From assembly GCA_028274465.1 (NCBI GenBank), contig CM051458.1, positions 84,092,085-84,156,084 on the forward strand: a stretch of 64,000 nt of DNA. Direction: 5' to 3'. The notes under the pieces were generated by a model. That model saw only the letters and a list, made by a program, of their open reading frames with translations, searched no databases and had not been told where the DNA came from. The stretch comes from Plantago ovata (lineage: Eukaryota; Streptophyta; Magnoliopsida; Lamiales; Plantaginaceae). Position 1 is the first letter of the stretch; the number at the start of each line of letters is the position of its first letter. Made by a program: the position numbers and the translations under genes. Positions 38,706-48,587 of this stretch are shown piece after piece.

Positions 38706-39722
38706 CTCAAATAGAGAGCACACGAATTCTGGCCCAAAACATAGTCACAAACAACTTCTGCAAAGACCCATCGCACATTCCTTATATGTTTTAGCAAAGG
38801 GTTACCTTTCTGCACCAAAATAATAAAGAACAAGCTTCAAATTCCATCCAAACATAACTACTACACAAAGCTTCATGTTCAGTGTATTGAAAAGCAAGGT
38901 TAGCAAATCCCTCTTAGTAATATATCCATTCTACTCCACTTGTTCGCTGTTTCTGAAGTTGAACGGAATATATCAAGTAGAGCACATACCAATTGAAAGA
39001 ACACCACCATTAATTAATATGGTATCCCTCCCGGTACCAGTGTTTTACTTATCATGTTCAATTTATTAGGAATGAGCTACTAACTCCCTCAATTCAACAA
39101 ACAAATTTACTCCACTGATCCAGACATAAATTTGCATCGATGGGCAGTATCATTAGATTTTATGCTTACTGTAATTTTAGCAACCTACTGGCCTACTTCA
39201 ATTGCTTATATCAGTCACCATTAAGCTCATGTCTATCATACTACCCAAAATCCACATTATGTGTTCTCAATTCTCACTTACAACCCAATGCAATTACAAA
39301 TAACAAAATAATGAATCAATCATTGACCTGTCTGTGGCCAACAAGAATGCAGTTCCTGTTTGCTTTAGTTACAGCCGGAGCCGATGTAGACGGAACCTCT
39401 GCTCCAACAGCCGGCCTGAAACAGAATCATTTTCTACATCAATGAGTAACTAATTAAGAAAATCAAACACACACTTAAGGAAAATAAATAAATAAATAAA
39501 TAAAAATAACCTTGGTGGCGGAGTGTTGGACTGTGACGGTGGCGGTGGGGTGATGGACTGCGGCGGGGCGGAGTAGAATTCGGTGTTCTTAACGAAATTG
39601 AAAGCCTGGGAGAAGGAGGAGGTCTGCGAGGACTTGAAGAGCGGCGTCGTATTGGGTCGAGAGCTCTCAGCTACCTCATCGTAAGAGGGAATTCTGATGA
39701 CAAAAGGTGAATCTTTCTCAAT
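38706..39722 (-). pseudogene. Captured ERCC1 (RAD10) exons 1-3
   Basis: A fragment of the gene for the XPF partner in the nucleotide-excision-repair endonuclease. Minus-strand exons: 39511-39722 (DSPFVIRIPSYDEVAESSRP, a Ser/Pro-rich N-terminus ending SQSNTPPP), 39328-39415 (PAVGAEVPSTSAP, NRNCILVGHRQ) and 38706-38809 ([34 protein letters not shown]). Splice sites GTTATT, GTCAAT and two AG acceptors are kept, so genomic DNA was captured. The likely start codon now reads ATT (39722-39720) before GAGAAAGAT. A TATAAA at 39786-39791 lies about 65 bp upstream, so the promoter may have been captured too. The central XPF-binding and C-terminal HhH2 regions are absent. Confidence 0.92.
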
Positions 39723-39785
39723 ATGTGAGAGACGGCGCGGCGACGGCGACGGTTGATGTGAGAGTGACAGAGACGGCCAAGCCTG

Positions 39786-39791
39786 TTTATA
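39786..39791 (-). promoter_or_regulatory. TATA-like box upstream of the ERCC1 fragment
   Basis: TATAAA on the minus strand, 64 bp upstream of the mutated start position (39722), in CT-rich DNA that reads like a 5' UTR. Inferred to be the donor gene's promoter carried along by the element. Confidence 0.45.
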
Positions 39792-39889
39792 TGTGAGAGT
39801 GAGAGAGATACGTGAAATTGTTGAATTAATTTGTAAAAGGTTGAGTATTGATTTTTTATCTATATAAACAAATTAATTGCAGTTGATAA

Positions 39890-39970
39890 ATGAAGTAGTT
39901 GGTAGCTGTGTGGTTTGGTATTGAGCTATTTAGCTAAAGGTCTCAGGTTCAAATCTCATCTATCAATTTT
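39890..39970 (+). repeat. tRNA-like A/B-box sequence in right arm
   Basis: Plus-strand TGGTTTGGTATTGAG followed about 30 bp later by GGTTCAAATCTC, a Pol III B box. It mirrors the minus-strand pair at 36300-36372, consistent with long, decayed inverted arms of the Mutator-like element. Confidence 0.5.
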
Positions 39971-40301
39971 TGGGGTAATTATAATTAAATATTTTCAAAT
40001 TTATTAATAGATAATTTAATATAAAAAAAATTCATCCAAAAAAAAACGAAAATATAAAAATTATTTATTAAAATTTTCATTTTTTTGAAGGGTAAAAATG
40101 ACATTTTATAAAATATTAATATTTTATTCTAATTTATTTATTAAAATATTAATAAGGCGACAAGGCGAAGGATAGGGCGAAAGGCGATCGCCAAATTTTT
40201 TTTGGCGAATGGTTGTGAACCATTAGATCAAATATCTAATGGTTGAGATCAATTTGCCTGATATCAGGCAGGGCGAAACCTGCCTGACCCTAGAAGAGTC
40301 C

Positions 40302-40310
40302 AACTTTCAT
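40302..40310. repeat. 9-bp target-site duplication, right
   Basis: AACTTTCAT, identical to 35938-35946. Confidence 0.93.
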
Positions 40311-40644
40311 TCATGCAACCAAAAAGTAATAAAATTGAAAACTATTTGATGGGAACATTTTCCTACATATATAAAAGCTAGAATTATTTCATTCTGTGGG
40401 TCAATGCAGAACAATACATGCGTTACAATAAAGCAGTTAAGTACATAATTTATCAAACTCCTCATAAATATTTACAACAACAGGCCAAATAAATAAAGGG
40501 TGCTAAAAACCAAACAGAACAAAAGCAAAAAAGAAAAGAAAAGAGATTCTTTATACTTTTCCTCACCAAGCAAATGTTCTGTTCTGTTCTGCTTATAGTA
40601 CTGTTAGAGCATATCCTATATTATCATATGGCCTAATAAAAATC

Positions 40645-43612
40645 TCAATCGAATTGATTCTTCGGCTTCGTCACGATTCCCATTTCTTTCGCCTTATTCG
40701 ACAACTTGCAGCAGTCGAACCTGCAAGGGTCCGCCTCGATCAGCAACTGGACAACCTCGTTCATTGTGGGGCGTAGGGCCGGATTCTTGCATGTGCAACG
40801 TATGGCTATACGAAGGACTTTGATCATTTCGTCCTTGAATGAACCGGATACTCGTTTGTCTAACACGTCCAGTGCTCCTTCCATGGTTTCTACTTTGGTT
40901 GAAACCCAGTAGATGATGTTCTTGCTATCTCCAAATTCGGGCTCAACAGGCTTTTTCCCTGTGATGAGTTCCATTAGGACTACTCCGAAGCTGTAGACAT
41001 CACATTTAGTCGTTGCCTTTGCTGAGTATGCGTATTCTGCACGAAAACAAGTTAGAAACACAATAGAAATGAATGTACAAATCAAGAACTATAAGGACTA
41101 TTTGGCTCAAGAACTTGCATAAACATGATAAAAATTTACCTGGTGCCAAGTAACCATATGTTCCTGCAATAACAGTGGTAGTAGAGTCTTTGGAACCCCT
41201 TGCTTGCAAAACTTTCGCGATTCCAAAATCCGCAACCTTTGGTTGATAATTCACATCCAACAGTATGTTAGTCGACTTGATATCCCGGTGGATTATCGGT
41301 GGCATCAGGTCGTGATGGAGATAAGCCAAACCTTGAGCAATCCCCAACGCTATCTGATGTCGAGTAGGCCAATCCAAGAGGGCTTTACCTCTGCGAAGCG
41401 CGTCCCAAAGATTTCCATTCGGCATATATTCATAAACCAACAGATTACAGTCAAGACTGGAGAAATAGCAATAGAGCTTCACAATGTTCTTGTGCCTTAT
41501 GTTTCCAAGAGTTTCAACCTCTGTCTTCAACTCCTTGTCAAGAATCAACTGATCCTCTGAATTCGAATCTTTCGATTTCTGACTCCACAACTTCTTCACA
41601 GCAACAACTTCCGTATTCTTCAGCTCAATTCTGTACACAGTCCCCGATCCACCGTACCCCACGATGTTCTTATCTACCAGGGAGTTGATGATCTCTCTTT
41701 GATCAAAACTCAACCGATGGAAACTTTTAACATCATAAGAGAAGAACGAAGACGAGATAGTATCGTCACTTTCGTTAACTTGCCTATCTTTTGTATACCA
41801 TCTCTTCAGAAACAGAATAGCTCCAACAATTACAATTCCCACAGATACACCTATCAACCACATACAGTTTACCTTCTTATGGTTGTAAGTTTGAGTACAG
41901 GCGGGGAACTTTGAGCCTGATGAATCGAGGTATGGAGGCAAACACAAGTCTGGATTGCCAGAAAAACTCTCCAACAATCCACCCTTAATGAATGACATAG
42001 GAATTGGACCGGAAAGATGGTTGTCCGAAAAGTTCAACGAATTAGGCAACAGCTTAGTGAGGCTATCTGGGATCTGACCCATCAAGCGGTTACTCGATAA
42101 ATCAAGAACATTAAGGTATTTTAGTGAAGAAAGTGATTCTGGGATGGAAGAGTTTAGCTGGTTACCTTGTAGATTCAAAAGATTCAGCCATCTTAAGTTA
42201 CCGATTTCATTCGGTATAGGACCAGACAAAACATTGTTGCTAAGATCAATTTTGACCAAGTTGAAAGCAAGTGAGATTTCAGGAGGAATAATGCCTGAAA
42301 TCTCATTGCTTTGTAACAACAGCTCTGATAAGTTCTTAGCATTTTGAATGGCTCTTGAAATAGAACCACTCAGATGATTGTATGCCAAATCGATGATTGA
42401 AACATGGGGAAGGGAGAAAATTCCATCAAGTATCCTCCCTGACAGATTATTACTACTAACACGAAAGCGGATAATGGACTTACATTCAGCATAAGTTTCT
42501 GGAATTTCTCCACTGAAGTTGTTCTGGAGCAAGAGAAGGTAGTTCAGTATCCCACCACTGCATAAACCTTCTGGTAGTCTCCCTGACAGCATATTCTCCG
42601 ACAGGTCCACACCTGCCAAAGCCGCTGATCTTCCAAGATTTTGCGGTACTTCCCCTGTCAAAAGATTGTCGTAAAGTGACAACGTCTTCAGCTTCGTTAT
42701 GCTTGCAAGGGTATCAGGGATCTTCCCAGTAAGAGTATTGTTGTAAAGCTGAAACACTACAAGGTTCGGAAGGCTGCACAACGAAGCTGGAATCGACCCT
42801 GTCAACCGGTTCACTGACATGTCCAAGTCTTCGAGCAATGTCAAATTTCCTAGCTCCTCTGGTATTTCGCCTTCGAGTTTGTTGTAGTAGAGCTCAAGCC
42901 GGACCAAGTTCGTCAGAAGGCCGATTTCTTTGGGAATCCGGCCTGTTAAGTAATTACCACCCAATTCGAGATCAACCAGTGAAGTGATGTTTCCGAGAGA
43001 AGGCGGGATTTCTCCGTGAACCACGCATGTCATCAAGATCAGGGTCTTTAGATTCGTCAGGCGTGATATGTTCTCTGGAATTTCCCATGCGTTCAACTTC
43101 TCGTTTTCGTTGAAGTTCAGGTACCGGAGATTCGTCAGGTTGGTGACTGACATCGGAAAATCGCCTGTGAAGTGATTAAATGAAAGATCAAGAAACAATA
43201 ACGACTTCAAAGGCGAAAAGTCTGGCAGTGTTCCCGTGAAATATATGCTAGACATGTTCAGCTGTTCCAAGAAAGAGCAATTTGTGATTCCACGAGGGAA
43301 ACCGCCCTGGAATTTGTTGGAGCCGACACGAAGAACACGCAATTCCGGGATGTATGAGCATATTTCATCAGGGAATTTCCCTGACAAGGCCCATCCAGAG
43401 ACGTCAATCTCCACGACTTCTCCTCGATCATCACAGGCGATACCAGAGTAATTACAAACCGGTTCCTCAGAATCCCAGTTGGTTAACGAATTCCCAGAAA
43501 GCGAGCTCTTCATAAGCGTAAAGAACTGGGACTGACTGCTCAACGACGCCTGGCAAGAACACAAAGCGAAAAGCAACAGGACGGAAACAAAAAACATGAC
43601 CTTGAATGCCAT
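40645..43612 (-). CDS. CEPR1: LRR receptor-like kinase, CEPR1/XIP1 type
   Basis: Predicted 954-aa plasma-membrane receptor for C-terminally encoded peptides (long-range nitrogen signalling and vascular development; Arabidopsis CEPR1/XIP1, about 966 aa). Exons 41140-43612 and 40645-41036 join inside the APE motif (YGYLAP|EYAYSAKAT) with GTAAAT and TGCAG splice sites. The layout is: signal peptide (MAFKVMFFVSVLLLFALCSC), an LRR cap with SLTNWDSEEPVCNYSGIAC, about 18-20 LRRs with many N-glycosylation sequons, the transmembrane segment MWLIGVSVGIVIVGAILFL, SFHRLSFDQREI, and the kinase: GYGGSGTVYR loop, VAVKK lysine, HRDIKSTN catalytic loop (RD type), DFG, and the RPTMNEVVQLL end. Sequence closely follows CEPR1, including TCVVHGEIPPSLGNITSLVD-type repeats. 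No lesion seen. A Pack-MULE lies 335 bp past the stop. Confidence 0.95.
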
Positions 43613-43719
43613 GAGGGAAACAAAGCAAGAAACTTGATGAAGTTTATAGAAATAAATGGAAATTTGGGAGATGGAAATGTTAGTTTGTGTTGGTGCAAAG
43701 GGATAGGAGATGAAAACAA

Positions 43720-43729
43720 GAGATATATA
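43720..43729 (-). promoter_or_regulatory. Possible TATA box of the receptor kinase
   Basis: The minus-strand TTATATATC lies about 110 bp upstream of the ATG in otherwise mixed sequence. Position and sequence fit a plant TATA box; no further support. Confidence 0.45.
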
Positions 43730-46596
43730 AGTGGAATGATTGATGGGATGATTGGGTGCAGGCAGCAGTAAAGGAGCATCAATAGGCCTTTGATGATGGG
43801 TTCAGAAAATTTAAAAAAGGAGGTTCTTTTGTTCCATAAGTGAGAGATAGAGAAATATGCATCAATCATATCTTTGCATAAAGAGGCTTTTTCATGTTTA
43901 TACCTCTCCACTCATTCTCTCACAGCATATATAATGTTATTATGTTACTTACAGCTACAAACAACAACATCACAGCCAGTGGAGGTTTACTCTCTGCATT
44001 TGATCAATCAGTTAATCACTATCATTTAAACATAATTCAAGAATCTACTACTGCTGTACTCAGCAAAGGTTAAAGTGGCTGGTAGTTAACAAACTAAGGT
44101 TATCGGGTAACTGATCGGTCACTTAATTATCTTCACTTACGGCTTTTGAAATAGTTACGTTATCAACATTCACCAAATTAACTTATTCTAGATATAACGA
44201 ACATGTACCACCAGGTAAGTAAAAGTAATTACTAATTAGTACATAATTAGTACATGCAGTACTCAAAACTCAAATTTAGATGTACTCCAAGATTTACAGA
44301 AGTAATTAATAACCTAAGACATATGCACACTAATTTATTCAACATAGTACTTGCATGATTTAACAACAATAAGTTCCAAGATCAAAGGATTAATTATTTA
44401 TTACCCTTAGGCTTTTATTTAGCCCCTTGTTTGTCTTTCTTCCAAAACTTAGCTGTTAATTCTCACTCTTTAACATATAAATATGCTTAAAGTCATCAAC
44501 TACAAGAACCCATTTGTTCCAACTAACAAAAATGTGATATGCCCTTTCATAATATATACTAAATAATCCAGATGGTAGCCTTAAGTTATGAAGTATATAC
44601 TAGTAGTATACTGTATATCAGTATATATGAAGTATTTAATGTCATCAAAAGATAAAATAAAAATACTAGTATATGAATAAGCAAGAATTAGAAGTTGACC
44701 TTAGTGATGGGAGGACCAGTGGAAGAAGTGGTAGGGCTCTGATTCAAGATAATTGTACATCTGTACGGAATAACACATACACATCCACACAGACACTAGC
44801 CATGCAATTTATTAAGAGATGAAGAACAAGGATACACAAATTCAAGAATGGATAGGGTTAGAATATATCCCAATATAACTTCAATTTTTTTTAATTAATC
44901 AATCAATCCAATTATATGAAATTGACATGTGTTGATATTGCTTAAAACACATGTATGATGGGCAAAATTCAAAGTGACACATAGCGTGTTTTGATGTACT
45001 CGAATTTTAAAATTGAAGTTAGTGGCGTTTTTATGGGACGACCTACATGTAATTTGAGGTTGGGTTCCTAGCTCTTTCGAAATGTGGAGACATCTCACTT
45101 AAGCTTTTAATTCCTCATCACGTGCCGGTCAAGTGATATTTTCGGTTGAATTTTTCATTATAGATACCATTATTTTTTTAATAAAATTATGTTGCAAAAT
45201 TTGCTGAGCAAAACATATAATACAGTAGTGAAGAATTCTACTGCCATTTGATCCAATGTGTTTCTATTTAATCTTGATGAATTTTTTCTTTTTCCACACT
45301 GCTAAATTATATCGTTCACAAAAGTTAAAGGAAATTTTAAACATGGCCGGGCGGAGTGTTTTTCAGATTATCCAGGCAATTCTCTGATGCAGTCATGCTC
45401 AATCAATAGTCATCACAGTATCTAATGGCAATGTGCCAATGTGAATGCAAAGCAAAGACACCCACTTCCCCAAAGTAAATAAGTGAGGAACTAGTTTAGG
45501 TTGCTAACGAATATAATCAGAAGCAGCAATTTGAAATTGAAAAGCTAGTTTCATTCATTTTAACGATCGAAATTAGCTGAAAGTAGTTGAAACTAGCTAA
45601 AATTAACTTTTACTTTTATATTTTTATATTTTAACAGTTAAAATTAACTGTTAATTTTATTTTGCACGGCTAACTATAAAAGGATAAAATTAACTCTAAA
45701 AACTATTTATGCCGACTAAACCAATTAAAAATATAAAAACTAACATAATAAAAAAATAATCACTAGGGTGTTCAAAATGACTGCGTTCCGAAAATTCAAT
45801 ATGTAAATCTAATAATTTTGTCCGAACCACTCCTCATAAGTGATTACATATTGAGGTACTAGCAATCAGAAAAATTTCGGTTAACAGAGTATGATAATAT
45901 GAGGATTATCCGATTAAATCTAACAAATGTGTGGAGGGGTGGTTATCTGTTGTTTGGTAGGGACGGACATGTATTTATTGCCGGGGACCATCGCATATGG
46001 TGGTGTTCTTTCAAGTTCCGTGTTTGTGTTCATTCATTTAAACCCGAGGGTCAATATCGACCGGAAATTGAATTGGTTTCGACTGACACTCCTGTGAGCT
46101 GGAAGTGGGGTTGTGATGCTGCATCATCGCTCTGGGAGCTATGGAAGTAAGGGCCTCATGTCATTTGGTTCGAATCACAGGCGATGTTCTGGAGTTCGAG
46201 AGGCCATGGATTTCAGTCTGAGGTTTGATTTTAGATTCTTTGGAAATCATAGCTTAGTTAGAGTCTCTTGGGTTTCGTGCCGTGCTGATATGTCAAGTAG
46301 CTTCGTTGGCTATTTGGATCCTCTTTTGTACTTGACGTTTAGTGATACATCTTGTATCTGGATTGGGGTATGCCCATGTTAGTCTTGTACACAACGTTTG
46401 GGTTTAATGAAGTTTTTTTAGCTGTTTTAAAAAAGAACCACGGGGGATTCCTCTGTCAATGGCAATGAGGGAAGAATTATACAAGTTATCAACCACTTCG
46501 AATTTGGAGTAATTCGACATCCGATAGATAAATCCACATGTATTTGACAATCCAAAATAATAATAAAAATAAAATAAAAGCCGAATTATCCGGTTA
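43730..46596. other. Intergenic, 2.9 kb
   Basis: Promoter side of the receptor-kinase gene, then AT-rich DNA with short repeats of GTTAAAATTAAC type (45540-45740). A 500-bp higher-GC patch at 45895-46390 has open frames of 83 and 89 codons on the + strand that match nothing I recognise. Confidence 0.45.
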
Positions 46597-47284
46597 ACTC
46601 TTGTATTTTCATCATCTACTACTGTTTACGGTTGTCCAAAAATATTGCCGTGTACAGAGGAATCCCCGATTACTGCTACGAATCCTTATGGACGTACAAA
46701 ACTTTTCCTTGAAGAAATATGCCGTGACGTGTACCAATCGGATTCTACATGGAAAATAATATTGCCGAGGTATTTCAACCCAATTGGCGCACATCCTAGT
46801 GGTTACATCGCTGAAGATCCTCGTGGTACCCCGAACAATCTCATGCCGTTTGTCCAACAAGTAGCTGTTGGAAGGCAACCTGCCCTGACTGTTTACGGGA
46901 GTGACTACGACACAAAGGATGGCACAGGGGTTAGGAACTATATTCATGTCATGGATTTGGCAGATGGACATATTGCTGCTGTGAACAAGCTCTCTGATCC
47001 TGGTGTTGGCTGTGAGGTATATAACTTGGGCACTGGAAAAGGCACGTCTGTGTTGGAAATGGTAGCGGCATTTGAGCACGCATCTGGGAAGAAAATTCCA
47101 TTGGTTATGAGTGATCGGCTTCCTGGTGATGCTGAGGTTGTATATGCAAAAACGGAGAAAGCTGAACGTGAATTACAGTGGAAGACAAAACATGGTATTG
47201 AAGACGTGCAGAGATCAATGGAACTGGGCCAGCAAGAACCCTTATGGTTACGAATCTTCTACGAACTTAGAGACCGCTGAATGA
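46597..47284 (+). pseudogene. UDP-glucose 4-epimerase copy, 5'-truncated, intronless
   Basis: Encodes the C-terminal two thirds of a UGE-type epimerase (UDP-Glc/UDP-Gal interconversion). It runs from [20 protein letters not shown], through the catalytic [14 protein letters not shown] (Tyr-x3-Lys), [63 protein letters not shown] to KTKHGIED. The N-terminal NAD-binding half is missing. A 2-bp loss near 47207 shifts the last 26 codons; in the restored register the end reads [14 protein letters not shown] to TGA 47282-47284. Plant UGE genes are split by several introns in this region, so the uninterrupted copy suggests retroposition. No poly(A) tail is visible. Confidence 0.88.
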
Positions 47285-48587
47285 TGCTTGAGTTGCACTT
47301 GCACATAAGAACTCTAAATAAACTCTAAATATGTATATAAGAACTATTAATATGTACAAATTACTAAAGATGGGGTACTATATTTATTTATTTAGAGCAG
47401 CCCTATAGGCAGGCAAGCAATTTGATTGGTTTGGTTTGTAAAATGAAATGTTATATGTATAAAAAACATTGTGGTTCTTAACCATGAATACTTTCATATT
47501 AATACAAATGTATAAAATTATATTTTAAAAGTATACTTCTTATATTTTTATAACGTAAATAATTAAAAAATTTTTTAACCAATTATGATTAATTTGAGGT
47601 CAAATCGAATATAAATAAAGTCAACATAAAATGGATTACTTTAAGATTTTTATAGGAATAACTACATATTTAGAATTAGGAGTTGATCGAGAAAGATTAT
47701 GGTGGGACAACAACTCCCTCCACACCGTATCCGCCTCTGAATTCTAATAAAAACTGTATATAAAAGTGATCATCATCTTTACCAAGTCTTGCAACTATTA
47801 TAGTCAAATTCATAGTACTGTGTTATCTCTAGCTAATGCGTGATTATATATGCTATTGAGTGATGTAATCAAAGGTTAAAAAGACATGACTGGATATATA
47901 CCTTTAATGATGTTCATCTACACTGCGTTAGGCCGCATCCCAATCCTTAATAGCATCTAAAATATGCCCACAATTATTCTTTCTCAAAGAACATAATTGC
48001 TTTGCTTTACTAGTGTTTCGGTGAATAATAATAATCATGATTCCTTTTGTAATGCTTATTGCATTATAATTGGTAATGGAACTACCATTAATCTTAATCA
48101 CTGAGGTTTTATTTTTTATTCTTACTTGAATCCATCATTAGACCTTGTGCCAAGAGGGCATAACTAGGTAAAAATGGTAGACTTGTTCTGGACTGATTTA
48201 TTCTCTGCTCGTATCATGACCAACTTGCACCTACAAGACACGAGTCTTGTCACAACTCACAAGACACACTATGGACCCGGTATATGAGCTCATGGTGCCA
48301 ACCACGCAACTGAGAAAATAACACCTAGTACGATCTGCTCAAACTCAACGGCATATATCAAGAAAGTAATGCAAAACAATACCTAATGTAAAGCCATTCC
48401 CACGTTAGAGCTCAAACCCACGGCTTGGAACTTCACGTTCTCTTAAACTATTAAACTATAATGACAATGTCCTAGGTGAAGTCTTAACACTATAAGTCTA
48501 AGACCATTAACCGCCACATTCCTGAAAATCAGGCAAAAGAGTCATTCATATACAAGCTATTATGAATCTCAGGAAGGTCTACCTTGG
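47285..48587. other. Intergenic, 1.3 kb
   Basis: AT-rich with no gene. The first 100 bp may be the 3' UTR of the copied epimerase. The stretch 48480-48587 is probably the 3' UTR of the minus-strand RBR ligase. Confidence 0.5.

Larger units (their letters stand above)
35947..40301. mobile_element. Pack-MULE: Mutator-like element with captured genes
   Basis: A 4355-bp element bounded by AACTTTCAT duplications. Its terminal inverted repeats are 35947-35994 (CGGCTTTTCTACGGTCAGGC...) and the complement of 40255-40301 (GGACTCTTCTAGGGTCAGGC...), about 83% alike over 48 bp with one gap. Each end holds an internal stem, GTCAGGCAGG...CCTTGCCTGAC on the left and its equivalent on the right. Subterminal GGCGAA-rich motifs are also inverted. 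No transposase core is present. Inside, on the minus strand, lie three exons of ERCC1 and a FAR1 DNA-binding domain. The left arm has a GC-rich palindromic patch (GGGCCGGGCCCGATC, 36198-36212). Non-autonomous; it inserted 335 bp beyond the stop codon of the receptor-kinase gene. Confidence 0.93.

Noticed and set aside
41006-43612. 868-codon reading of the receptor kinase as a single exon
   Set aside because: It reads into the intron after YGYLAP and ends without the kinase C-lobe; splicing 41140 to 41036 restores the APE motif and the family's normal length.
45899-46382. Two ORFs of 83 and 89 codons in a higher-GC patch
   Set aside because: No similarity to any family I know and no splice or promoter context.
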